Positions 1 through 15,300 of a stretch of 64,000 nucleotides of DNA are shown in pieces; within the stretch, counting starts at the first letter, position 1; each line of letters begins with the position of its first letter. The notes beneath the pieces are model-generated. The model was not told where the DNA came from. It ran no database searches and saw nothing but the letters and a program-made list of their open reading frames with translations. This DNA is from Lamellibrachia satsuma (taxonomy: Eukaryota; Annelida; Polychaeta; Sabellida; Siboglinidae), in assembly GCA_033239005.1 (NCBI GenBank), contig BSQZ01000018.1, positions 4,709,536 through 4,773,535 on the forward strand. The letters run 5' to 3'. The translations under genes and the position numbers were made by a program.

Positions 1-223
1 CGAATGTTTTCATATTGTCAAAATAAATTGTTAATCATTTCTAAAATAGTAGGCTCTTTTTTATTTCTTGTTTTACTTGTTGTTGGGCAGACTGCCCTGA
101 ACCGTCTGCACCAGAATTTGGGCAGGTTTTGGTTTTCAGTTTTCTTTTTAATTTTTTTCACAGCATGCTTGTCACACATTAATAAAAAGACTTGAGCTGC
201 ATGCTTGGTTTTACTCACCTCAG

Positions 224-304
224 ATACCGCCATAGACACAGTGATGAACCACAGACTGGTGATACCTGTGACTGTTTCGCAGAAGAAATGCCAGCCAATC
301 AGTG
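224..304 (+). CDS. e1: C-terminal strand of CARDB-like unit 1
   Basis: Short 81-bp exon between acceptor ctcacctcag and donor gtaaca, phase 1 in and phase 1 out. It encodes about 26 residues including [13 protein letters not shown], matching the last beta-strand plus terminal cysteine that ends the later units. It joins e2 in frame. It is short and the donor is imperfect, so this is the least certain exon of the set. Confidence 0.65.
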
Positions 305-3300
305 GTAACAGTCACCTTGATGTCTTATAAATATGAAATCTGTTATTTTATGAAAAATCATTAATGCACCAACAATGATTTGAACTGTTGTTTAACTTTA
401 AATAGATTTTAAATAGTTAAAATATGATAGCTTAGAATTAGAGCGAACTGTTTTAAGACATGCAGTCAATTGATGTGTAGTCAGTAGCATGATTTTTCAT
501 TTTATTAATGAAACATGCATTAATAATTGTGCAGTGTATGGAAAACAAACTGAGTTATAATGGCCAGACAGATAGACAAACAGACAGTTTGTCCTGAGCA
601 TGTTAGACCAAAGGACCAATTGTGTCCAAAGCACGATGTATAATTTTACAGGAAGTCATTTAGTTGTAGGGCGCCGTCATATACTAACAGTTAAACGATA
701 ATTCTTGCAGTTAATCGGCAACTATCACTCGACAAGTTCCGGGTGCCAGCCAAGATTTCTGCATCATCAGTAGTGCCAGTTACCATGGCAATGACTGCGC
801 GAGTTGGACGAAATGCACCACCCTTGAAAATGAATAGCTTTGTCTCAGTGTTGTACATCTCCAAGGATGACAGACTCGACTTGGCGGATTTTGTATGGAC
901 CAGACTACCACACAACACAGGCAAGTTCTGCATTCTGTGTTGTTTGTCAGGGCAGGATGATTATATTGGCTGATCATTTGGACTATTTTGGGAGGTTTTG
1001 AACCAAATCTGTGTGTGACCCAACTGAGTCATGTAAGCAGTGCAATTGTTATACATTTAGGGGGTGTTCTATTTAAGCATGACTTCTAGGTAGTTTAATT
1101 GCAACTTTGACTTTCATGTCTTGATCGACCATTCACAGCATTGTGAAAATCCCAATTAGACTGTAGATGGGGAAGGGAGATGTTTTGCCAAGACATCATT
1201 TCAATCTTTTTAGTTATATTCAACCATGAAAGATAGCAGTTAGATTTCATTTATGAATGAGAATATTGATAGTTTTTTTTTAACATGACTACCAGCTAAT
1301 GTATGTGTTTTGATGCCATATGGTATATAATTATATGCTGTAATATGTAAGTAAGTTTATGACATAATTTATGATTTAATTTATTGTGTAGTTTACTGTG
1401 CAGTTTGTGGTGTAGTTTCTGATGTTGATTGCAGCATTGTTTACAGTATCATTTACAGTACTTTTTACTATTTTGTTTACATGATGTTGTTTACAGTATC
1501 ATTTACAGTACTTTTTACTATTTTGTTTACATTATGTTGTTTACACTGTTGTTTACAGTGTTATTTACCATGTTGTTTACAGTGTTATTTACCATGTTGT
1601 TTACACTGTTGTCTACACTATTGTTTGTGATTGTTTATGTTATTGTTTACATTGTTATTTACATTGTTGTTTGCATTGTTGTTTTAAGTTTTGGCATTAT
1701 TTACTGTATTGTGTATGCTATGTTTTTATGAAAACATGTTACTTTGAGTCATCTGTTTGATTGACTTGTCTCTGTATGAGTGAACTTATCAAATGCTGTT
1801 GGTCAACAGAGGTGCCATCAGGAGACACCTCAGTATTGGACATGAGTAAGAACCTAAGGCTGGACATTACCAACAACAAGCTCTACTGTGGACCTGTCTA
1901 CGTCCATGCTGTACTTGACAAGGAAAGTGAAATTGCTGAGCCGAGAGAAGATCGCCACCATCTCGTGTCAAAGACAATGATTTACTGTGATGGAGGTTCG
2001 GGTAGATTTAGTACTGTGTCATACCTGATGGAAATCTTAAATGAGTGAGACCACATTTACCTTTCTGAATGTGTTTACAGTACATATCAGGTATATTATG
2101 CTTTCATGCAGGGCAGTTGCATTAATGCCAAGAATAAAAATATAAAGAATGGTAATTAAAATGATTTTGTTATTATAAAAATTATCATGTGCAGTACTTT
2201 AATTTTATTTCAGAATGCAGTAAGCATTTACCATATAGTTCCTGCTATGACTGATGTCTGTATTTCAGCTGCACGTGCATGTCGCCATGCAATTGATGGG
2301 ACACTAAACAATTACATTTACAAACAATTGGAAAATTCATGAATCTCAAGTATTGTATTTTAATGGAAAATTGCATAAATTCAGATAACCTATATAATGC
2401 AAATATATGTCATTTTCAAGATGAGATAATTACCAGTGCACTTCATGATATCATAAAGAAAATTTGATAAAATTAATTAAATTAAAAAAGAAGAAATTCA
2501 GAAGTTTGCATGTTTATTTCTTCCACAGATTTCTTCGCGGTGTCTGACTTCCACTTTGAGACACTAGATGAACAACTTGTAGAGAACAATAACATGCCTT
2601 TCTCAATGTCGGTCACAGTAACCTGTACCAAACCTGACTGCGTTGTTGCCACGGCGACAGAGAACACAAAATTGGTTCTTGAGTTCGGTGCCAGCTCTCC
2701 TGTTCAGTTGGCCGACGTATCAAGAGCATGGGTGGAAGAGGAGCAAGGAAGATCAGTTACTCCCAGTCTAGGGACGGGATTTGGCTACCAGCGGTCTTCA
2801 ATCAAGTTTGCCATTAAGGGTGATGCAAAGGTAAGCATTATTGCATCCTGTTTATGTCATTTATTGGAGAATTTGTGTGTCACACATTAATATTTATACG
2901 AGAAGTGGAGTAGCACATGCACATTAGAAAATATACCTAGCAAGTCTTAGCATAAACTACTGTATGTGCCCTCATTAGCTTTTTTAATCAGAACGATCCA
3001 TAATTATTGTAATTTTACTATTATGAAACAACTGAAAAGTGTTGCCATCTGGTGTTAGAAAGTTGACACCACTTTTCAGTTGTTCTGCACTAGTCACCAA
3101 ATGACACCACTAGTGTTAATCTTCACATAGCCGGATTGTTTTCCAGAAATGTGTATGCATATTTTAAAATGCTTGTGATTTCATTATTTCCCTTTCCCTA
3201 CATATATATATGTATACATTTTTGGAAAGGTAACATCCTCATGCATCCATTGATGGAGAGAAAAAGTCATTATGAAGTTATGTGACATAATAATTTATTC

Positions 3301-6300
3301 AAAATGTCCACAAATATTAGGAGTACTAGCGTTCTATTGAACATCACAAGACAACTAGTAGTCACAGATGAATAATGATGACATAGAAAGAACTCTAATA
3401 TTTACATAAAAAGGAAAAATATGAAGGCAATTAGTACATTATTTGACATTTTGGACAGACACCATTGACAAGTATAAAAATCCAGATGATTTCTATACGT
3501 ATCATCGTCAGAAACAGTCACTTCACTGTCGCTCATCGAGTGTTCAGACATTGACATTACATCATCGTCACTGGCACTGTTGTCTTCACCAGAACATCTA
3601 TCACTATCACTCATATTTTCGATAATCCTGAGTAATTCAGTTGGATCCATGATCGTAGCGGCATGGTTGCTTTATTCAGATGGACAGGTTTTTGGCAGTG
3701 TCTTTCAAATTACAATTACAGGTCTCAAACTAAACATTTTGCGATACCATTACAACCAGGCAATGCCTATGCTATGCCTCTATTGATACATACCTCCAAG
3801 CAGTTACCTTATTGTTTGGAGATAAAAAATTTTGTGTACGCTTATAAGACCAGATTCCATGACATTTTATGTAGCCCAATTTTTTTTAAGCATACTGTAC
3901 ACTTGTTAGGTCAAATACAGTAGATAGCATTATATTTGCAATTTTGCAGGGGTGGCTGAGGAAGCCAGCCTCCCTATTACTACTAACCTGGTTGGAGAGA
4001 CCAGTGAACCAACCACAGTCAATTCGATGTGGATGTCCCCATTAAAATTATTATGAACCTGAGCTACACATTAATATCAAGCTTACTGATATTCATAAGA
4101 AAATGAGTTGCATACACATGCTACATTCATTCATAGTTCTGTTTTAAAGTAAGCCAATTGATCCTCAGGAGAATGTGCTATATAAGAACTAGACATCATT
4201 ATTTTATCTCTAGATTCCCCTGGGCAGCTGTGACGCATCAGGACAGGGGACAGTTGGAGTGAGAGTGACATTAGGCTCTGACCTGAGCAACGAGAAGGAC
4301 GATGTGCAAGAGAACAATCTCATTACACTGATCTACACTTGCAGCCAAGGTGGATGGTGTCATCAGTGTCTCTAGTCTGGGTGTTTTAATTAATTGGCAG
4401 GTTAATTGTGTATTTGATTCAGCTTCAGACGTTCCATTAATAATTGTGATGCCCTCCTGCATAATATGTTTTTTATAGAAAATGTGTAGATGACATCGAG
4501 AGTGATTTTTATAAAATGTGTGCAGTTGTATAGATGTTTTTAATGGACCCATGTAGTCTAGATCGACGAATGCACTTTACTGTGCACAACAGTAATTTTA
4601 TATCTTATTTATTTGTTATACTTGAATGCAAACTTGTATGTATGTTGTTTAAACGTGGTGTTTGAACTACAGAACATTGGACGGAGCTACATAAGTCTTT
4701 GTGTATTTAATTATCTTTTTCTGGGTAAATATAGAGTCAGATATATGTTACTTCATTAATCGTTCATCATTCAAAGTGTGTGTGAGTGTGTGCGTGCGTG
4801 CATGCGTGTGTGCAGATATACACGTATTGTAAGATGTAGTTTTAGCCAGATCCTGTGTGGATTACAGAAAAGAGTCGTGACATGAGAGTCTCATCAGTGA
4901 AGATGCTCTCTGGTGACATGGTCCACCCAGCACAGTGGAATAAGTTTGAGATGACAATCGCACTTGATGGTGAAGGCATCCCTGCCATAGAGGCAGCCCC
5001 GACTGTGGTTCCATTTGACATTGCATTCTACCTATCCGACGATGATGTGCTGTCTGATGATGACACAGACCTGATGTATAGCGTAAGCTGGGGAGCCAGT
5101 GAAGTGCTTAAGGGTGGACTGGAGGGGGGGAAAACCCTTGTCATACAAGATCTCAATGGTAGGAAATCAATTTAATTTGTCTTCCATTGGTGTAATATAT
5201 TTTGTGATTTTTCTTGATTTACTTATCATTTTTGTGTGAAAATTTTTTATGTAAGCCATTATAAACAAGTATATTTTTGTTTGTGATTTTTATTTTGTAT
5301 ATTAATACTTATATGTATTGTCTTATATAAAATCTTTCACTTATTAACTTTTTAATTTTAGTCTGGTACGTGTTTGTCCTTGCAGTAGTGTAGAATAAAA
5401 TATTTTCTTGGGATGATAGCTACAACAACAACAAGGACTTTTTGTCAATGAGAAACAAAAACCATTGTTTTCGGCCTATGCACAGGCATAAGAGTTACTA
5501 AAACCTAACCATTTGTAACTACAGTTAAAATATCATGTCAGTGGTTTACTAGGAAAACCTTGTTGAACAGACAACATCTTAATTTCATGGGCCACGCCAT
5601 ACTGTTAGATAAGCCTACTTCACTAGTATGATATTCTGACAATATTCTTTCACCAAATTAAACTATAATTGTATACACTTATTCCTGTACTTGCCAATGT
5701 ACTTGCTATTTGCATCCATCCTCAACTTATATAACACAGTTTGGCTTTTCCTTACTAAACTAGTCCTCTTTCTGGCAAAATAACACGTATGTTTGAGACT
5801 TTGCATTGGTTCTGTGTATGCCGGCTTCCCTTATTCCATCACTTGTAATCTAGGTTACCCAGGTTTAAAAAAACTGCATGCGCTTATCGGTCATACTGGT
5901 CGTTGTTCTAGGTATCTACATCCCGGACAACAAATGTGGGTTACAGTTTATCATTGTGCATATAGACAGTAGTAATAAATACGAGGAAACACTGGAGTAC
6001 AATAATGTTTTGGCAACTTCAGCATACGTCAACTGTGATACAGGTAAGATTTGATATGAACTTTTATATATTTGCTTTATTTTCTTCAGTTATGCAGTGT
6101 TATGTTTTATTACATGGATAGTCATAATAAAATACAGGTGACACTAGCAGATATATGGCAACAATTTATATGAAGATTATTAATATAAATTATTTTTTCC
6201 TGCAAGTACAATAAAAACATGATTGTTTCACCCGTCACATACTGTGTTTTATAGCTACTCATAAACCTGCAGTATTTTAGAATATCATGCCAGAGTTTCC

Positions 6301-9300
6301 TGCACTTTGAATGATAGTATAATGGCTTTATTCAACTTGGTCTTCTAATGATTTCTGCTTGTTTGCGGAAGTTGCTTAGATGTTAAATCAGCATTGGTTT
6401 CTAGCAATGATTTATTACTATTGTTTATGAGTCAGGCAACTGATACGTTGATACTTGATATATGTAAGATTTTTGACGTTGGATTAACATTACATTATGG
6501 TGTGTCGATCAGATGCCTCTGTAATCGATCAGATGCCTCTGTAACTATAACATAGTTAATAATTGGCTGTACTGTTCAAAATAGCCAGTCAACTGTAGAT
6601 GGCTTCCATTGTACTGGCTGTTTTACACAGAAAGAGTAAGATGTTTGCATTATACAGACCTACTAAAGATGACGGAGGCGAGTCTGTACCATCCTCTACC
6701 TCACATCTGGGCTGACATATCAACTCGTGTCACTGTCAACTTGACACTGGCCAACTCAGCCCTGAGTGACATGGTATCACCTTGTCATGGAGTCACCGTA
6801 TTTGCTGCTCTGTCCAATAGTGATGTTTGGGACCATGGCTCCAACACCACAGTGAAAGAGTTTAAGTTGAATTCAGGTTTGTGTATATTGTGATTTATTT
6901 TAAATGTTATTAAATATATTCACTTTAAGACTTATGACAGAACAGTTGTTTCTATTTTTACAACATATGCAATATTTTTCAAAATTTTTTAAAATTGTGA
7001 TCATATTTAGGTGTCATCTGAAAACATGTTTAATGCAAGTATTTATCGTACAACGATGTTGGTAATACCAGTGCCATTTAAATAATTTCTGGTTTTTGTG
7101 AGTAAAAATATCATTAAGGTTAATGATATTATATGCTTGTCTTGAATTGATTAGTTTCAGTAGACATTTTAAAGATAAATTAACCATTTCTTCACAGATT
7201 GTAGTTGAAATACTATATATTATACCATATAAAAAAATTTGAGTTTTTCATTTTTGTAAATGTAAAAAAAGCCACTAAAAACGAAGTTTAATTGTTTTGA
7301 GACAATCCCAAAGAAATAAATGACATACATATAAGCATGATAGTGTAACTGATGCGTTTTATATATTGTTGACAAAAGGTTTTATGTATTGTTGACAAAA
7401 CATGATGGCCATTTGTAATATTGACATGTCCCCTTAATTTGCCGCTACAATAGCCCTTGAATATGTACTTGTAATGTGTTGTCGTCTATGGTATCAGGTT
7501 ACGCCAACCATCTAGCAGGGTGTGTGTGGCAGGGTGTGTGTATGGTCACCAGGTCACATATGCGTTGGCATTTCCGTTCGTGTCAAAGGCACGATAAACT
7601 ACGTTAACGCTCACTGAACGCTGATATTTGCTTGTTTAAATACATGATTTAGTTAGGTAGATATAATACTGATGCGTACTGGCATTACAGTAACCAAACG
7701 ATGTGGTCTGCTTTCACGGCGAACGAATATAGCTGGTTCGAACATCGTAGCGCATGCGGTCGTTACTATGGAAACGTCGCTTTTCCGCGAACTCAAGGGG
7801 ATTTCCAAAAGGACTGCGTTTTTAAAGGATGGATTGGCAAAATATGACGTTAATGCCGGGTGATTTTTTGTGGTGTCGACGTTTAGTTCAGTATATCCTA
7901 GCATGTTAAGAAGAAAAAAATAGAAATCAATGACACACTAGCCTTAATGAAGAATTTTTATTTACTTCTACAGATAAAGTCAGCCAACTTATGACTAAAG
8001 ATGCTATGATCACGTTGCAAGAATGGAGCTTTGACTTGCTAGTGGCATCCTCTGCTTGCCAGTCAAGCAACTACTTGATTGTTGGCGCTTACCTCACTGG
8101 ACAGCAGGTGGCGCCAGAAGGCTACCTCGCTAACAACTACAGGGCATTACCCCTGTCTGTGAGATGTACTGGTAAGTAACATCTGCTGCTTATGAATAAC
8201 TTGTTGTTTTTAATCATCCATTTTTTATGTTCATGTCTTGTCCTCTAAAATATACTTTTATTTGTACATTATATGCATACAATAGCACCTGCGCAAATGT
8301 TGGTATTTAATTATTTATTTCTTAATTTGCTTGTTTAATGAAAACTGCTTCAGCTGTACATTTAGCCCATTGCAAACCAAAATCAAAAGAATTGACTCTG
8401 AATGTTAGATCGGGCAGTTTGTGAAAGTGTCGATGTTATTGTAAGTAGAGGTGGAGCCACTGTCCCCTTTTTGCTGAATTTCGACTGCGCTCCATCAAAA
8501 ATAATGTAATAGTTTATTTGATAGTTTCACCAAAACTAAATAACACATTTGCACAAACGAGCTAGCATGTAGTAGTGGATACTAGATAGTTTTGATTTTT
8601 GCAAAATGATTTTTAAATGAGACGAGGGAAAAATGTAATTGTAGAACATCTTTCATGATTTACTTTGTTGGTATGTCCACCTAGCGCCCTCTGATGTCGA
8701 AGTGACACAGTTAACGGCAACACCGCTGTCAGTCCAACTTGGTGCAGAGGTCACTTACACAGCCAACGTGAGCATTGTGCCAAGGGGAAATACTGTTGGT
8801 AAGGAATATATTCAGGTATTAAAAAAATTAAGAATTGACATAGAAATATCTTCTTGCCTGTTTGTGTGTTTCATTAATTAAGTCTTGTCACTTATAAGCC
8901 CTGTTCATAAATATTCAATAGTTCCGGCCATGAGAGGACACTGCAGCTATTCTGTTGTTACGCAGTAATATTTAAAATTGTTTTATTACAAAAATAAATG
9001 TCTTGATACCCACTTTTTTTTTGATGCCCACCCTCCATACCCAATACCTCCAGCATTGGTACCCATGTGCTCCAAATCTGTTATTCTTAGATAGTTAGTC
9101 ATTGTCAGTCCACATTGATAGATATGTTTTATTTAGCAGATGAGTTGTATATATGAATGAATAAATGAGTGTTTATTTTCAACAACAACCAATAATAGAC
9201 AAACAATAGAAGTAGCAATGTCATTACAACATTACAGAGAATTGTTGAAAAATATATCATAAATGTGATCTATAATGTCCCATGCTTTGAAGGTTTATGT

Positions 9301-12300
9301 GCTCCACATCTATTATTCTTAGTTAGTCATTGTCAATCCACATCAATAGATATGTACTACTCATCAAATGAGTTGTATATATCAGCAACGGGTAATAATT
9401 GTTGGACCCAAAAACCAACCAAAACATCCCATTCTAGATTCATACTTTTCAGATCCCTTCTTGTACCAGTTGTGGCTGTCCACTGATGACACCCTGGACC
9501 CTCAGACTGACCACAGGCTGGGGTTCAAGATCAACACAACCCCCTTGAGAAGAGCAAGTACGAGTTTCTCTGTGACTGGGTCCGTCGTGATCCCTAGTAA
9601 CATCAACCCTGTCTACTGCGGGCCAGTGTTCCTCATAGCTAAGGTTGACTCCACCAACGTGGTTACTGAAGCGAATGAAACGAATAATGCACGAGTGAAG
9701 AAGATCACAATTGTTTGTGCAGAAGGTAGGATATCTTTGTTTTAGTTATTTTATTGGTGGATGTAGGCATCTTGTTTATTTAATTAAGTTTTTATTTATT
9801 TTAAACCATTGCTTTCTTATGTTTCAATGTCGAGTCACAATTTCCTGTTTCAACTGCATTGCCTCATCTTAGAAGACATTGAGGGAAGACAGTAACAATT
9901 ACTGCAGAATCTCATTATTACCGAATATTCCGTAATCTTCAGATTAACAGGTAAAAAAACTGGCAATGATAGTTAGGTTTTTACATTGAAATACCCTGGT
10001 TTTTAATTATATCAGCTATGCAAAATGTTTCGTTTCCACGTTGCTGCTCTCCCTTGTACTTGGTACAGCTGTATATTCACCACACATGACTGGATTTTAC
10101 AGTCCCTGTGTGTTCAAAATTAAGTGGAATTCATCAAAACTTTTCAGATGTACTTTACATTGACAACCTGGAAGTTACCAGTGATGGGGACACACTTGTG
10201 CCAGGCAGGACGACCCGCATGGACGTGAGCCTGGACGTTGTGTGTGCTGCAGGCAACTGTCTCTCAGCAGCCACAAGTTCCATATATGGTTTCCCTGTCC
10301 ACTTCAATCTCCTCCTCAAGGCAAGTGCTCACACAGTGCAACCAGTAGTGTTGTAATATCCTCACTTTCACATTTGTATTCATATTACTGATTGACATTC
10401 AGTGAGTTATAAACAGTTATAAGGAGGTAATTATTGATCCACTACATATATAGGGTAAGGTGGGGCAAGACACCCCCATTCAAGAAAATGCTACCTCCCT
10501 CCATCTAGTCATAAGGCATCTAGCCAGATGGAGCCGCATATCATCATGTCCATCTGATTACAATTTGGTTGCAGCAGAAGCAAAACATGCAGTAAACTAT
10601 TCACATTAAAATTTGAGCTTCATAATTATACCAATCATCCTTACCAAAGTGGCTATGATGCCTTTTGCTAACTATAATATAGCAAATGCCCAGAAGGGCC
10701 TACTTGCACCGTGGGTGGGCTTCTTACCCCACCATTGGAACCTCCGCTAAAATGGCTACAAGTTTGTTCAGAGGTTATGTACGTCAACAATTTCAACACG
10801 CAGAATGCACCTAAGATAATGAACTAGATCATTCACAGCACATACCATATTTACTGAAAGATTTCTTTCCGACATACGATTTTCCCTTGTGGGGCTTCTT
10901 GCCCCACTGTACCCTATTTCCTCTGTAGCTACACCGTAGTTGGGAAATGGTGATGTCTTTATTACCCAGTAGATTAGTGGTTAAAACATCGGACTCTCAA
11001 TCAAGATTCGAATCCTCTTGCTGCCATTTCAAACTTGGACAATTTTGTTCTGTCCAAGTTGCTTCAATTCATTCACCTGTATAAATGAGTATCTGACTAT
11101 ACACAATGATGGACATATGTTAATGAATAGTCTTCGCACAGTAATTGCTGCATGGTTGAATGCTTCCCAGATAAGTCAAGTTGGTGTTGAAAGATTTAGA
11201 TTTAACAAGATTGCCATCCAAGACAAAGGCCCAGATGGCAAGTGGACAAGGAAGCCATTGGCTTATCGAGAGTCCAACATTTTTAATCTGTGTGTAATCC
11301 GCCCTCCTGAGATATGTTTCAACCTTGTTTTTAAACATATTTAGCACATTTTATACTAGCAGTTACACAATTTGTAGATAATTTGTTCCATTCATTGATT
11401 GTCCTCTGTGAGAACAAGTACTTCGTTATATCCAATCAACATCTTTCTTGAGTGAGAAAAAAATATTTCTATCAATATTTTCATACCCACTCATTATCTT
11501 AAAAACTTCAATTTGATCTCTAAATTGCCTTGTCTCTTGTTAAACCACATTCTTTCAGTCATTCTTCATAAGTAAGGTCTCTCAGTTCTGGAATCATTTT
11601 AGTTGCTGTCCTCTGTATTCTTTCAAGCATATCTACATCCTTCCTACGATATGGTCTCCAAGCTTGTATACATTACTCTAAATGAGGCCTAACTATTGCT
11701 TTACACAGAGGTATAATTAGCTTTTCTCCTTGTATGTTACATCTCTCCTAATCAACCCAAGAATTTGATTTCCCCTTGAAGCTGCAATACCACACTGCTC
11801 TGAAATTGTCATGTCAGCACTTATTGTAAATCCTAAGTCCTTTTCTTTTGCAGTAGTACCCAGTACAGTATCTCCCAGGAACAGGTCTGTCAAGGGGTGA
11901 AGTGTAAATTTGTCAACCACATGTAAGGACTGGATATTTCCATTTTGCCTATCAAATGTTTCATTTGCAAGCTGTTGTACTTAACATACAGGTTTGGGAT
12001 GAACATTTTGTGGAGGTTACCACTCTCGGCAGGATAGATGCTCTGTTTGTGGCCTCCAGCATTGACAGCCAAGACGTGCAGTTTGAGCCACCACACGGAC
12101 TTCAGACAGACTTCACTACAGCATCAGGTATGATGATAATAATAATTATTAAAAACTTTCTATAAATCTGCAAGACCTTGAGCTCAGACGCACAACAAAC
12201 CAGAATCATGAAGCATGTTATCATGAACAGAGACATGCAAATCATTAGAACGTCATCATTAGAACGAAGGACAGGCAAGGATTTAAGGTGGATATTCAAT

Positions 12301-15300
12301 TTAGAAAAAATATGTCGAGTTTTCTGCACAAAGTAGCTATAGTTTTACAAAATTTTAAAGTGAAGAGGAGTTCATTCCAGATTTTTGGTGCAGCTATAGA
12401 GAAAGCATACTTGTGCAGGTTAAGCTTAGTTTTAGGAACAAAAAGTAGCGAGTTAGTTGCTTACTATAGGTAGATTAATGTTATGTTAGATTAGTAGTAT
12501 GTTGTATTGCAATTTTGACAAATCACTTAATCGTAAGACTATAACTGGTTTTGTGACAATGCTTCAACCCTGAATAATATGGGCAATATCGTGCAGTCGT
12601 GATGTCCTTGGAATAATTTAATCCCATGACAATATTTCCTGGACAAAATTCCACCGATGTTAATTACGTTTTCTCTAGGATGGAATTAATGGCAGAATGA
12701 CCTCGTGGTGGTCTACCCTGAAACAAAAACTTGTTACACTGTATTTTCTATATTTTAGTTTAATTTTTAGAGATTTTAGGATTTTAACTAGTAATAATAA
12801 TAATAATAAAATATGATATTTATATAGCGCCATAATCACATAGTGCTCTGTGGCACTTTAAAATACAGTAATAGTACAGCTAAATGTATATATGGAGTTA
12901 AATAATTAAAATAATAAATTAATTAAGAACAATACAACTAAAAATCATGCATGAAATTAAACAGCTAAAATACAAGTGCAATTTAAGCTTAAGGGCATTA
13001 CAACTAAAATATGTACATGGAATAAAATAATTTAAATGATAAATTACATTAAGAGCAATACAATTATAAGTATCAAATGGGATTAAAATAGTAAAATAAT
13101 AAATTAAGGTATACAAGGAATTAAATAAGACAAAATAATAAAATACCTATTGAATAAGATTAAAACCGGTAAACATATAATTCTATCTTGCATATTCCTA
13201 TCGGAAAAGGAAGGTCTTTAATTGCCATTGAAAACTGGCGCAGCTGTTAGAGTTTCTAATGTTAAGCAGGCAAATTGTTCCAAAGAGTAGCTGCTGCTTT
13301 GGTGAACATGCAGTCAATAGTGATATGGTTTATACTTTATTCTTCATTGATTGGGGATAGTGTCCTGTCAATGTGAGTTGGTGTAATTCTTACCTTAAAT
13401 TCTTACCTTAAGCATAGTCAATAGTTACCCATGAATATTGAGACAGGCTCAAAGGTTGGTTTTTCTGTCGGCGTTGTAATTCATTCCCAAAATATGTTGG
13501 CTTTTGTCATTGTGTCTGTGACTTTAAACATAAATGTGTGGCCGTTCTGAAGGCTATGGTCTGTGGTGTATGTCTTGTTGAGGTTATTACAAAAAGATCA
13601 CCCAAGTTTGATTCAACGATTTATTTATGCAAAATAATGACAGAAGTCCAGTGTAGATTGAAATAGGCCAAACACTGTCATTTAATTTAGTAATTAATGA
13701 GCCGGAAATTAGGCAAGTATACATAATCAAAACGAAATACATCACGTAATCACAGCAAGCATGCCGGCCCCCAAAGATGTTTACACATAATAATTATTAA
13801 ATTATGTCTATCAGCTACCCGCTACCAATAATGTCTTTACCACTACTGACTGTTATTTACAATTCACATGGTATTGATGGGGGTCACTCCACCAAAAGCA
13901 TGCAGACAAAACCTTGTGTACAACAAACCTTGTGTAACAAGGAAAAGCGTCAAAGCATTAAGTGCATCTTAACAACCCACCTATTGATTGTGGTGTCTAC
14001 CTTATGATAAAGGGAGGAGGGTGGAACGAAAACTCCACGCAACAATGATCTGTCCAGCAACACTGGTCTTGCATAAAACCAACAATTTAGCAATAGATAA
14101 CGATTAACAAGTAACAATAAAAATTCAGAATATTTGCAGAGCAAAAGTCTCACAACGACACAATCTAGCTTAGAAATCGAGTGAGGCTGGATCTCGGTCA
14201 CGTGGCTGCTTATATAACCTAGTGTATCCCTACGAGTATGCGAGTAATTAGTCTAATACCCTCGCTACCAGAGCTGGTCTAACCTCGAACCACTTTCATT
14301 GCCTTGTTATCCCGCATAAAGTTCTTTATGCGTCGCTGTCACATAAATTCATTTATGTAAAAAAAAATTATGTTGTAAAAATTACTTAACTTATGATGAC
14401 AGACATTCTTAATTAATTATATCAATATTATATATATTGAATACAAGCTGTACATTCACAAGCTGTTACTGTTTGGCAGGTCACAGCGTCCACTTGATAT
14501 TTTCTGCCAACTTCACATTTGCTGAGAGTGCCCCCTGTGAGCGGGCGCAGTACACTGGGGTGATGTTGGAGAAGGGCAACAGTGACCAGGTCATAGGCAG
14601 CATGTGGAAGATTCTTGAGAATGATGTAAAATTTTTACCATTTCAATTCAAGTGTGACAAAGGTAAGATAATTAACTAGCGGGTTTTTTTCACAAGCATA
14701 ATGTGGAAACAGTTACATAAATGGCTGACTTAATTTAATGTTTCATTTCCATTGTGTGCTAAATGCAATGCCTTCATTAAGCAGTACCATTTATCCCAGA
14801 ACAAAAGTTAGTGTCCAAAATTGGTATAATTTTGTTCTTCTTTCAGATACCACTGAGTTTGACTTTGAAGTTGCTGAATTCAAGGTAGATAATAAAACAA
14901 GCGACGTCATTGTTGACTTGTCGATTGACCAAGAGATGAACATCAGTTTAAGTGTGCGCACAACCACGTCACGCTGGCCAGTCATGCAGAACAATGAATC
15001 TTTATTTGATGTGGCCTTTTATATTGCTGGTAAGTCTGTCTAAAGTCACTATTATGTTATTGGCAGATAAAAGATGTTGCTCAGCTCTATCCCTGAAGTC
15101 TGGGGTGATGCTGGCATTGATACCTCATTACCCCTGAAGTCTGGGGTGATGCTGGCATTGATACCTCATTACCCCTGAAGTCTGGGGTGATGCGGGCATT
15201 GATACCTCATTACCCCTGAAGTCTGGGGTGATGCTGGCATTGATACCTCATTATCCCTGAAGTCTGGGGTGATGCTGGCATTGATACCTCATTATCCCTG

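Noticed and set aside
4..195. 63-codon hydrophobic frame at the window start
   Set aside because: T-rich intron sequence; no acceptor or donor in phase with e1 and no recognisable motif.
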